Positions 1-5,748 of a stretch of DNA of 5,748 nucleotides are shown here, piece by piece (positions within the stretch are counted from its first letter, which is position 1; every line of letters begins with the position of its first letter). The notes beneath the pieces are model-generated. The model had not been told where the DNA came from and did no database searches. It saw only the letters and a program-made list of their open reading frames with translations. Origin of the DNA: Candidatus Cloacimonadota bacterium (GTDB lineage Bacteria > Cloacimonadota > Cloacimonadia > Cloacimonadales > TCS61); NCBI GenBank assembly GCA_021157645.1, contig JAGGWC010000106.1, forward strand, positions 1 through 5,748, written 5' to 3'. The position numbers and the translations under genes are program-made.

Positions 1-1539
1 ATTGCAACAAAAGTTAGAGGAAATCCTGTAAAAATAATCTGGTCTCGCGAACAGGAATTCTATAATACTTCTCAACGACTGGGTGTAATTGCTAAGCTTA
101 AGATAGGCGTAAAAAATGATGGTACATTTACTGCAATTGACCACAAACTTTATTGGGATACAGGAGCTTCTGCAGAATATGGAGCAAATGTGGTTAATGC
201 AATTGGACTTTCAGCAATTGGTCCTTACCGGTTCCATAATATTTCTATAGATTCAGTTTGTCTTTATACTAATCTTCCACCTTGTGGAGCATATCGTGGA
301 TTTGGATATTCTGAGTTTATGTTTGGTTTAGAATCACATATAAACAGAATTGCAGATCATTTAAAAATTGATGCGGTAGAGATAAGAAAAATTAATGCGA
401 TCAAAGAAAACGATACTCTGGCTTACGGAGTTCCTATGAATCCAAATGGTCTTATAGAGTGCATCGATAAAGTTGCAAAAGAGATCGAATGGGGAAAAGA
501 GGTAAAATCTGAAGATCCTAATATCAAAATTGGAAAAGGATTTTCCCTTATTTGGAAAGCTCCCGCTATGCCCCCTAATGCTTCATCAGCAGCATTCTTA
601 AAATTCAGCGAAGATGGAAGTATAAATATTTTGGTTTCAGGAATGGATATGGGACAAGGTTATCTCACTGTGATGGCACAAATCGCTGCAGAGATCCTGG
701 CAGTTCCAATTACAAAGATCCGTACAGAAAATCCTGACACAGACAGAAATCCATACGAATGGCAAACCGTAGCATCTCATGTAACATGGTCTTGTGGAAA
801 TGCAGTTCGTAAAGCTGCTATAGATGCAAGAGAGCAAATATTTGATGTAGTTTCCAGAACTCTTTATCTTCCAAAAGATATGCTATTTTTAGAAGATGAA
901 AAAGTGAAGTGTAAAACAAAACCAAGCTTTGAACTTCCATTAAAAGATTTTGTGATCAATGGAATAATGGCAGAAGACAGTACTTTTAAAGGTGGCCCGA
1001 TAATGGGACATGGTATCTTCATGCCTGAATATACATCTGCTGACAGCGATCCCGAAACAAGCCAGGGTGGTCATCCGAATGTTCATTATACAGTTGGTGC
1101 TGCAGCAATTACTTTGGAAGTGGATAAAGATAGTGGCGAGATGCACATAAGAAAAGCCGTAGAAGCCATTGATGTGGGAAAAGCTATAAATCCATCACTT
1201 GTAAAAGGACAGATCACAGGTGGACTTTTGCAGGGTCTGGCAACAGTACTTTATGAAGATATGCGTTTCGATGATAAAGGAAAGATGTTGAATCCAAACT
1301 TCACTGATTATAAGATCCCTACTGCAAAAGATGTCCCTGATGAGATCGTTCCAATAATTGTGGAAGTTCCTCAACCCGATGGTCCTTTTGGTGCTCGTGG
1401 CGTAGGTGAACACACAATGATCCCTGCAGCTCCAATGATCGCAAACGCTGTTAATGATGCACTTGGAATCAGGATAAAATCTATGCCGATCACAAAAGAA
1501 AAAGTTGCATTAGCAAACTTAAAAAAAGAGGAGAAATAA
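1..1539 (+). CDS. Xanthine dehydrogenase-family molybdopterin-binding subunit, 5' truncated by window edge
   Basis: The reading frame is open from base 1 and encodes about 512 residues, against roughly 700-800 for a full-length one-piece subunit, so about the first third lies outside the window. The visible start (KVRGNPVKIIWSREQEF) is the stretch that normally follows the GGGFGGK cofactor loop, so the edge falls just after that loop. Family motifs seen are AYRGFG (Arg at residue 99 of the fragment, matching the active-site Arg region of xanthine dehydrogenase), GMDMGQG (Gln 219) and GARGVGEH near the C-terminus, whose Glu 470 matches the catalytic base. The position occupied by the catalytic Cys in CO dehydrogenase CoxL is Gly here, so a CoxL role is unlikely. 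The enzyme should hydroxylate an N-heterocycle or aldehyde with water-derived oxygen in the cytoplasm, partnered by 2Fe-2S and FAD subunits that are not visible and may lie upstream. The exact substrate cannot be read from the sequence. The frame is intact with no frameshift, and it is the first visible gene of a three-gene operon. Confidence 0.93.
   Translation: MATKVRGNPVKIIWSREQEFYNTSQRLGVIAKLKIGVKNDGTFTAIDHKLYWDTGASAEYGANVVNAIGLSAIGPYRFHNISIDSVCLYTNLPPCGAYRGFGYSEFMFGLESHINRIADHLKIDAVEIRKINAIKENDTLAYGVPMNPNGLIECIDKVAKEIEWGKEVKSEDPNIKIGKGFSLIWKAPAMPPNASSAAFLKFSEDGSINILVSGMDMGQGYLTVMAQIAAEILAVPITKIRTENPDTDRNPYEWQTVASHVTWSCGNAVRKAAIDAREQIFDVVSRTLYLPKDMLFLEDEKVKCKTKPSFELPLKDFVINGIMAEDSTFKGGPIMGHGIFMPEYTSADSDPETSQGGHPNVHYTVGAAAITLEVDKDSGEMHIRKAVEAIDVGKAINPSLVKGQITGGLLQGLATVLYEDMRFDDKGKMLNPNFTDYKIPTAKDVPDEIVPIIVEVPQPDGPFGARGVGEHTMIPAAPMIANAVNDALGIRIKSMPITKEKVALANLKKEEK
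1527..1533 (+). promoter_or_regulatory. Ribosome binding site of the CoA-transferase gene
   Basis: AGAGGAG lies inside the last codons of the molybdopterin subunit gene and ends 6 bases before the ATG at 1540. It is a strong Shine-Dalgarno match and fixes that start, although the upstream stop codon touches the ATG. Confidence 0.8.
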
Positions 1540-2730
1540 ATGGCAAAACCATTCGATGGAATTAAGGTTCTTGATTTAACACGAGCATTAGCGGGTCCAT
1601 TTTGCACACTAATATTGAGTGATCTGGGAGCAGAAGTTGTCAAGGTTGAAATCCCAAAATTTGGTGATGATGCCAGACAATATGGTCCATTTATGAATGA
1701 TCAGGGACTTTATTTTCTAAGTTTAAATAGAGCAAAAAAAAGTATAACTTTGAATCTAAAAACAGATGAAGGAAAAATAATTCTGAAGGATTTGGTTAAA
1801 GACTTTGATATTCTGGTCGAAAATTATCGTCCGGGAACTATGGAAAAATTAGGAATTGGTTATGATGTTCTAAAAAAGATCAATCCAAAATTAATTTATG
1901 CAGCATCATCCGGTTTTGGACATACCGGACCCGATTCTCATAAACCAGCTTATGACCTTCTTGCTCAGGCAAGAGGCGGAATAATGAGTATCACCGGTTG
2001 GCCGGATACTCCTCCTACTCGAGTCGGGATGTCTACTGGTGACATAACAGCAGGAATGTTCACTGCCATTGGCATAAATGCCGCTCTTTATCATAGAGAG
2101 AAAACCGGTGAAGGACAAAAAGTAGATGTAGCAATGCTGGATAGTCAGGTAGCAATTTTAGAAAATGCTCTAGCACGTTTTCAAGTGGATGGAATATCAC
2201 CTACACCACTTGGTAATCGTCATCCAACAGTTAGCCCATTTCAGGCATTTATGGCAAAAGATGACTATTTCGTTCTTCCTATTGGGAATGACAATCTTTG
2301 GCGGAAATTTTGTCAGGCTGTTGGCAAAGAAAAATGGATAACTGATGGTAAATTTGTCACTAATGCAGATAGAAATGAAAATCTAGAAACATTGACCCCA
2401 CTTTTGGAAAAACTATTTCTAACAAAGAATGCTTCAGAATGGATTGAACTTATAGAAAGCCACGGTGTTCCATGTGGACCAATAAACAATATTGAAAAAG
2501 TGATGAATGATAAACAGGTTCATGCCAGAAATATGATCGTAGAAGTGGATGATGACAAAGCCGGTACAATTAAAATTGCAGGTAATCCTATCAAGATGAC
2601 ATCAATCCCAGAGGAGAATAAACGCGATCCAGCACCAAAATTGGGCGAACATACTTTTGATATTCTTGGTGAATATTTGGGATTTAACGAAGAGCAACTA
2701 AAACAACTTAAAGAAGATGGTGTAATCTAA
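1540..2730 (+). CDS. Class III (CaiB/BaiF/Frc-type) CoA-transferase
   Basis: This 396-residue protein has the usual length for a single-domain family III CoA-transferase. The N-terminus (FDGIKVLDLTRALAGPFCT, then LGAEVVKVE) is the family's nucleotide-binding start. Next come SLNRAKKSITLNLK, DILVENYRPGTMEKLGIGY and SSGFGHTGP, all standard blocks. The catalytic Asp that forms the acyl-anhydride intermediate is Asp168 in MSTGDITAGM, aligned with the GDSNTGMH block of formyl-CoA transferase, and EKTGEGQKVDVAMLDSQV follows. The glycine-rich loop typical of true formyl-CoA transferase (GGGGQ) is not evident; PIGNDNLWRKFC occupies that region, so the oxalate/formyl specificity of Frc cannot be assumed. 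Such enzymes move CoA from one acyl-CoA to a free carboxylic acid in the cytoplasm without ATP. Here it probably activates the acid produced by the neighbouring enzymes. ATG 1540 has a strong ribosome binding site and abuts the previous stop. Confidence 0.95.
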   Translation: MAKPFDGIKVLDLTRALAGPFCTLILSDLGAEVVKVEIPKFGDDARQYGPFMNDQGLYFLSLNRAKKSITLNLKTDEGKIILKDLVKDFDILVENYRPGTMEKLGIGYDVLKKINPKLIYAASSGFGHTGPDSHKPAYDLLAQARGGIMSITGWPDTPPTRVGMSTGDITAGMFTAIGINAALYHREKTGEGQKVDVAMLDSQVAILENALARFQVDGISPTPLGNRHPTVSPFQAFMAKDDYFVLPIGNDNLWRKFCQAVGKEKWITDGKFVTNADRNENLETLTPLLEKLFLTKNASEWIELIESHGVPCGPINNIEKVMNDKQVHARNMIVEVDDDKAGTIKIAGNPIKMTSIPEENKRDPAPKLGEHTFDILGEYLGFNEEQLKQLKEDGVI

Positions 2731-4017
2731 ATGAAATTCATTTCTGATTGTTCTTTGTCTGAAATAATTTCTCAAATACAAACCAAAGAACTTACTCCAG
2801 AAAAATTGATCGATGATCTCTGTGATAAATTGGATAAATGGGATTCTAAAATAAAATCATTTCTACCGGAAATTAACCGAAGAGAACGCTTAAAAAGAGA
2901 CTTGAAAAAATTGTATCAAAAATTTCCTGATCCGCAAGATCGACCAATTTTATTTGGAATTCCAATTGGGATCAAAGATATATTCCATGTTGATGGCTTT
3001 GAAACAAAAGCAGGATCAGGTCTACCCTCAGAAATTATGCAGGGCAAAGAATCCGAAGTCGTTACTAAGCTAAAAGAAGCGGGTGCCTTGATCATGGGAA
3101 AAACTGTTACCACCGAATTTGCATATTTTCATCCCGGAGCTACTTGTAATCCACATAATTTTGATCATACTCCAGGTGGTTCAAGTAGTGGTTCGGCAGC
3201 AGCTGTTGCTGCGGGTTTCTGTCCCTTAGCACTTGGGACACAGACAATTGGTTCAATTTCCAGACCTGCATCTTTTTGTGGAATAATTGGTTTCAAACCA
3301 AGCTTTGGCAGGATTTCCACGAAAGGAGTTATCCCATTCTCACAATCTGCTGATCATATTGGTTTTTTTACTCAAAATATAGAAGGAAGCAAAATCATTG
3401 CTTCGCTACTATGCAATAACTGGAAATCTGGTATGCCTGAAATCAATAAAAAACCCGTATTAGGAATTCCTGAAGGAGAATATTTACAGCAAGCTTCACC
3501 CGAAATACTATCAACTTTTTGGAAAGCTGTAGATCGTTTAAAGCAAAAGGGATTTAAAATTAAATCAATTCCTGCTTTAGATAACATAGATGAAATCAAC
3601 GAGCAGCATAAATTGATGAATGCAGCAGAATTTGCAGAAGTTCATAAAAAATGGTTTAATGAATATGGAGACAAATATCATCAAGTCTCTATTGACTTGA
3701 TAGAAAAAGGAAGAAGTGTTCCAAGCAAAGCTTTGAATAAAGCGATAAAAGACAGAATTCAATTACTTGAAAATTTAGAGCAATTACAGAAGGAAAACGA
3801 AATTGATCTCTGGATTTCTCCTTCTACTGTTACAACTGCTCCCTATGGTTTAGATTCTACTGGAGATCCAGCTATGAACTTACCATGGACTTATGCAGGT
3901 ATTCCAACAATCTCAATTCCATTTGGACTATCTGGCAAACTGCCTTTTGGAATACAGTTTACAGGAAAATTTAATGAAGATGAAATTCTGTTCAAACTAA
4001 TAAAAGACATAGTATGA
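2731..4017 (+). CDS. Amidase-signature family hydrolase
   Basis: The 428-residue product belongs to the amidase signature family, which uses a Ser-cisSer-Lys triad to cleave amide or ureido bonds. The triad is visible: Lys82 in GIPIGIKD, cis-Ser151 in PGGSSSGSAAA, and nucleophile Ser175 in TQTIGSISRPASFCG. The 24-residue gap between the two serines matches characterised members. The protein is somewhat shorter than the common 450-500 residues. The segment around the nucleophile is slightly unusual: Ile precedes GS where Gly or Ala is common, and Ser177 stands where Ile or Arg is common. Relatives include GatA, aryl and malonyl amidases, and allophanate hydrolase. No GatB or GatC gene is adjacent, so a tRNA amidotransferase role is unlikely. 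The substrate is unknown; operon position after a molybdoenzyme and a CoA-transferase suggests it cleaves an amide or ureido intermediate. ATG 2731 directly follows the previous TAA, and only a weak AAGAAG (2711-2716) precedes it, so initiation probably depends on translational coupling. The next Met is at residue 103, inside the fold, so this start is favoured. Confidence 0.93.
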   Translation: MKFISDCSLSEIISQIQTKELTPEKLIDDLCDKLDKWDSKIKSFLPEINRRERLKRDLKKLYQKFPDPQDRPILFGIPIGIKDIFHVDGFETKAGSGLPSEIMQGKESEVVTKLKEAGALIMGKTVTTEFAYFHPGATCNPHNFDHTPGGSSSGSAAAVAAGFCPLALGTQTIGSISRPASFCGIIGFKPSFGRISTKGVIPFSQSADHIGFFTQNIEGSKIIASLLCNNWKSGMPEINKKPVLGIPEGEYLQQASPEILSTFWKAVDRLKQKGFKIKSIPALDNIDEINEQHKLMNAAEFAEVHKKWFNEYGDKYHQVSIDLIEKGRSVPSKALNKAIKDRIQLLENLEQLQKENEIDLWISPSTVTTAPYGLDSTGDPAMNLPWTYAGIPTISIPFGLSGKLPFGIQFTGKFNEDEILFKLIKDIV

Positions 4018-4066
4018 TTAAAAATTTAATATCGAAATTAAAATCTTACAAAAGAATTAAGGAATG

Positions 4067-4090
4067 AATATTTTCATGAAATATTTTTTT
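4067..4090 (+). terminator. Weak AT-only hairpin with T tract, possible operon terminator
   Basis: AATATTT (4067-4073) pairs with AAATATT (4079-4085) around a five-base loop, TCATG, and is followed by TTTTT at 4086-4090. It sits 50 bases after the amidase stop, where an operon terminator would be expected. The stem has only A-T pairs, so it would be inefficient and some read-through into the permease gene is plausible. Confidence 0.35.
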
Positions 4091-4118
4091 CTTGTCATTG
4101 AATTATATTCATTTTCTT

Positions 4119-4147
4119 TTGTAAATGATGATGTGTTAATTTATTAA
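4119..4147 (+). promoter_or_regulatory. Candidate sigma-70-type promoter of the permease gene
   Basis: TTGTAA (4119-4124) and TATTAA (4142-4147) are separated by 17 bases; each matches four of six consensus positions. Transcription would start near 4154, immediately before the 22-bp palindrome, giving a leader of about 55 bases. The region is so AT-rich that other -10 and -35 pairings exist (for example TTGTCA at 4092-4097), so the exact boxes are uncertain. Confidence 0.3.
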
Positions 4148-4155
4148 TTAAGGTA

Positions 4156-4177
4156 CTAATGAATAATTATTCATTAG
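4156..4177. promoter_or_regulatory. Perfect 22-bp palindrome, probable operator
   Basis: CTAATGAATAA at 4156-4166 is followed with no gap by its exact reverse complement, TTATTCATTAG, at 4167-4177. It ends 31 bases before the permease start and lies just downstream of the candidate promoter, a classic position for repressor binding. The gapless symmetry fits a homodimeric DNA-binding protein. As RNA it could form a hairpin of about nine A-U-rich pairs, but there is no T tract after it, so it is not a terminator. I do not recognise the regulator. Confidence 0.6.
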
Positions 4178-4197
4178 ATTGATGTGTAAATAATAAC

Positions 4198-4203
4198 AAG
4201 GAG
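4198..4203 (+). promoter_or_regulatory. Ribosome binding site of the permease gene
   Basis: AAGGAG, a full Shine-Dalgarno match, ends five bases before the ATG at 4209, separated by TTTTT. It supports that start and indicates efficient translation. Confidence 0.85.
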
Positions 4204-4208
4204 TTTTT

Positions 4209-5465
4209 ATGAAAGATCTTAATGGCAAGAATTTTGTTCTTGGTTTTCAGCACATGTTCGTAATGTTTGGTGCTACTGTTCTAGTACCATTAATTACAGG
4301 ACTTGATGTAGGTGTAACACTTTTCGCAGCAGGTATTGGTACACTCTTGTTCCACGTTCTCACAAAATTTCAGGTACCTGTATTCTTAGGCTCTTCTTTT
4401 GCTTTTATTCCAGGGATTATTGCAGTATCTACCGCAGATGGTGGTTCATTACCTGAAGCATTAGGTGGTATTGTAATTGCAGGTTTATTGTATGTTGTCG
4501 TAGCTATTATCTTTAAATTCATTGATGCACGAATATTGCATAAGATCCTACCGTCCTTTGTGACGGGTCCGATAATCATTCTTATCGGTTTGATCTTGGC
4601 ACCAGTTGCAATCAGTAATGCTAACGGAACTTATGCTGCTGGCATTGTAGAAAAAATTGGTGTAAATGGCTGCTGGCTTGTTGCATTATTTACATTTGCC
4701 GTTGCAGTTTTTGTTAAAGTCTTCTTTGAAAAAGTTGGAGCAAAATTATTATCTATGCTCCCAGTTCTTGTTGCTCTCATCGCCGGATATATCTTTGCAA
4801 TTATACTTGGAATTGTAGATTTTTCTGCTGTAAGAGAAGCTGCATGGTTTGGTTTACCTAAATTCTCTTTACCTGTATTTTCCACACGTTCAATGTCAAT
4901 AATTGTACCAATAGCAATTGTTACTATTGTTGAACACTTTGGTGATGTTCTCGCTATTGGAAATGTTGTTGGAAAAGATTTTATTAAAGAACCTGGTATC
5001 CATAGAACATTATTGGGTGACGGACTTGCCACATCTCTTTCTGCTATGATCGGTGGTCCTGCTAATACAACTTATAGCGAAAATACCGGTGCTGTTGCTC
5101 TTACAGGTGTTTTCAATCCTGTTATCATGAGAATTGCTGCTGTATTTGCTATAGTACTTTCGTTTGTACCTAAATTTACCTCGATCATTGAAACAATTCC
5201 TGGTCCGGTTATTGGTGGAATTTCTATCCTTTTATTTGGTATGATCTCTTCTATTGGTATCAAAAATATGGTTGATAATAAAGTAGATTTTACAAATGCT
5301 AAAATACTTATGATAACTGCTGCAATGCTTGTTTTGGGATTGGGTGGAGCTGAATTTGCTGTTGGAAATTTCCATTTAGTAGGTTTAGGTCTTGCTGCTG
5401 TTGTTGGTATTATTCTTAATCTTATTTTGAACTTCGGTGAGATTAGAAAGAAAAATATAGAATAG
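4209..5465 (+). CDS. uraA: NCS2 family uracil-type permease (UraA/PyrP-like)
   Basis: This 418-residue, strongly hydrophobic protein fits the 14-segment fold of proton-coupled nucleobase transporters (NCS2/SLC23) in the inner membrane. The N-terminus (LGFQHMFVMFGATVLVP) and LGSSFAFI match E. coli UraA closely. Substrate-site residues, numbered here with UraA positions in brackets, are Phe64 (73), Glu242 (241) in VEHFGD, Glu291 (290) in NTTYSENTG and Ser339 (338). The NTTYxEN block marks the uracil branch rather than the QNNG block of xanthine permeases. Differences from UraA are Asp246 for His245, Ser290 for Gly289 and Phe343 for Tyr342. Import of uracil is therefore most likely, with another pyrimidine or an oxopurine possible. 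The length is normal and the frame intact. Glycine codons are mostly GGT, a stronger bias than in the three genes upstream, which may reflect high expression or different ancestry. It has its own promoter region, a palindromic operator candidate and a terminator, so it can be transcribed alone. Confidence 0.94.
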   Translation: MKDLNGKNFVLGFQHMFVMFGATVLVPLITGLDVGVTLFAAGIGTLLFHVLTKFQVPVFLGSSFAFIPGIIAVSTADGGSLPEALGGIVIAGLLYVVVAIIFKFIDARILHKILPSFVTGPIIILIGLILAPVAISNANGTYAAGIVEKIGVNGCWLVALFTFAVAVFVKVFFEKVGAKLLSMLPVLVALIAGYIFAIILGIVDFSAVREAAWFGLPKFSLPVFSTRSMSIIVPIAIVTIVEHFGDVLAIGNVVGKDFIKEPGIHRTLLGDGLATSLSAMIGGPANTTYSENTGAVALTGVFNPVIMRIAAVFAIVLSFVPKFTSIIETIPGPVIGGISILLFGMISSIGIKNMVDNKVDFTNAKILMITAAMLVLGLGGAEFAVGNFHLVGLGLAAVVGIILNLILNFGEIRKKNIE

Positions 5466-5485
5466 TATTATTGTCCAAACAAATT

Positions 5486-5520
5486 AAAAGCTATTTTCAT
5501 TTATGGAAATGGCTTTTTTT
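5486..5520 (+). terminator. Rho-independent terminator after the permease gene
   Basis: AGCTATTTTC (5489-5498) pairs with GGAAATGGCT (5505-5514) around the loop ATTTAT, giving a ten-pair stem with two G-T wobbles. AAAA at 5486-5489 can extend the stem into the seven-base T run at 5514-5520. It lies 20 bases after the permease stop, so it ends that transcript. Confidence 0.85.
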
Positions 5521-5672
5521 ATTCTTGGATAAAGATATCTAAGAAAGTATATCACATTGTTTTGCATAATCATTTACGACAGATTTAATTTATATCATGA
5601 GTATAAGGGTAATTAAACAGAAAGTTAAAGAATTTGGATGGTTTTAAATCAGAGTAAAACCTTGATAATTTT
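5521..5672. other. AT-rich intergenic stretch with no recognisable gene
   Basis: No long reading frame was found in this stretch on the + strand, and the three minus-strand frames I traced from the right edge close within a few codons. A TTGCAT (5562-5567) and TAATTT (5586-5591) pair with an 18-base gap could be a weak promoter for whatever lies beyond the right edge, but this is at chance level in such AT-rich DNA. Confidence 0.5.
5640..5661. repeat. Short inverted repeat upstream of the right-edge reading frame
   Basis: GGTTTTA (5640-5646) and TAAAACC (5655-5661) are exact reverse complements separated by eight bases. No T tract follows, so it is not a standard terminator. It lies 11 bases before the possible start at 5673 and could be an operator or part of a mobile-element end, but a seven-base arm is weak evidence. 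Confidence 0.35.
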
Positions 5673-5748
5673 ATGAATATGGATTACAATAGATATGAAA
5701 ATCAGATTAAGTTACTTTTCAACAAAATAATTCACAAAAATAGTTACG
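5673..5748 (+). CDS. Possible N-terminus of an unidentified protein, truncated by the right edge
   Basis: An ATG at 5673 (or 5679, two codons later) opens a frame that stays open for 25 codons to the window edge, with an in-frame stop upstream at 5655. The residues begin MNMDYNRYENQIKLLF and look like plausible soluble protein: mixed, with charged and hydrophobic residues alternating. No convincing ribosome binding site precedes either ATG, and the composition is as AT-rich as the surrounding spacer. I do not recognise the family. It could equally be a chance open frame. Confidence 0.3.
   Translation, partial: MNMDYNRYENQIKLLFNKIIHKNSY

Larger units (their letters stand above)
4063..4175. 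repeat. Four copies of octamer AATGAATA / TATTCATT in the permease upstream region
   Basis: AATGAATA occurs at 4063-4070 and 4158-4165, and its complement TATTCATT at 4106-4113 and 4168-4175. The last two copies form the core of the 22-bp palindrome. Centre-to-centre spacings are 43, 52 and 10 bases, each close to a whole number of helical turns, so the copies would lie on about the same face of the DNA. This looks like a set of half-sites for a dimeric regulator, but the region is AT-rich and the two outlying copies could be chance. Confidence 0.4.

Noticed and set aside
1..1539. Aerobic CO dehydrogenase large subunit (CoxL)
   Set aside because: The CoxL active-site block AYRCSFR is replaced by AYRGFGY, so the catalytic Cys is missing.
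4014..4067. 17-codon frame starting MIKNLISKLK that overlaps the amidase stop by ATGA
   Set aside because: The overlap is of the coupling type, but there is no ribosome binding site, the frame is very short and Lys/Ile-rich as expected from AT-rich spacer, and it ends at the hairpin. A relic of a lost downstream gene cannot be excluded.
4129..4187. Direct repeat TGATGTGT at 4129-4136 and 4180-4187 flanking the palindrome
   Set aside because: The spacing of 51 bases is about five helical turns, but a repeated octamer pair in roughly 190 bases has a fair chance of arising randomly, so it is not claimed as a binding site.
4018..4208. Purine riboswitch or PyrR-type attenuator upstream of the permease
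   Set aside because: The conserved guanine/adenine riboswitch core and the PyrR binding loop were looked for and not seen, and there is no terminator hairpin close before the start codon.
4631..5032. 133-codon minus-strand open frame inside the permease gene
   Set aside because: It is rich in Thr, Pro, Ala and Ile, the typical shadow of a hydrophobic gene read backwards, and the + strand permease is unambiguous.
5597..5647. 16-codon frame starting MSIRVIKQKV after the permease terminator
   Set aside because: It has no ribosome binding site, is very short, and stops inside the small inverted repeat. Chance is the simplest explanation.

Overview
The window comes from an AT-rich (by eye 35-40% G+C) bacterium. 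All convincing genes lie on the + strand with short or zero spacing. The gene content (molybdenum hydroxylase, class III CoA-transferase, amidase, nucleobase permease) suggests an organism that degrades N-heterocycles or amides through CoA thioesters, probably an anaerobe or facultative anaerobe. No rRNA, tRNA or lineage-specific marker is present, so I do not assign a taxon.

Positions 1-4017 hold a tight three-gene operon. The first gene is cut by the window edge: it encodes the C-terminal ~512 residues of a xanthine-dehydrogenase-family molybdopterin subunit and keeps its catalytic glutamate. A class III (CaiB/Frc-type) CoA-transferase and an amidase-signature hydrolase follow. At both junctions the stop codon directly abuts the next start (TAA|ATG, no spacer), which implies one transcript and coupled translation.

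Positions 4018-4208 are a 191-bp AT-rich control region. It contains a weak terminator-like hairpin, a candidate promoter, a perfect 22-bp palindrome just downstream of that promoter, and two more outlying copies of the palindrome's octamer half-site. Positions 4209-5465 encode an NCS2 permease of the uracil (UraA/PyrP) branch with a strong ribosome binding site. A good intrinsic terminator follows at 5486-5520. The last 228 bp contain no recognisable complete gene. There is a small inverted repeat and a possible start of another reading frame running off the right edge.

Taken together, the genes could form a route in which a nucleobase-like heterocycle is imported, hydroxylated by the molybdoenzyme, opened or deamidated, and the resulting carboxylate activated as a CoA thioester. 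One specific testable version is oxidative uracil degradation (uracil to barbiturate to ureidomalonate to malonate plus urea, then malonyl-CoA). A purine/oxamate/oxalate route is an alternative. Both are inferences from gene content. The permease has its own control region and may not belong to the same pathway.
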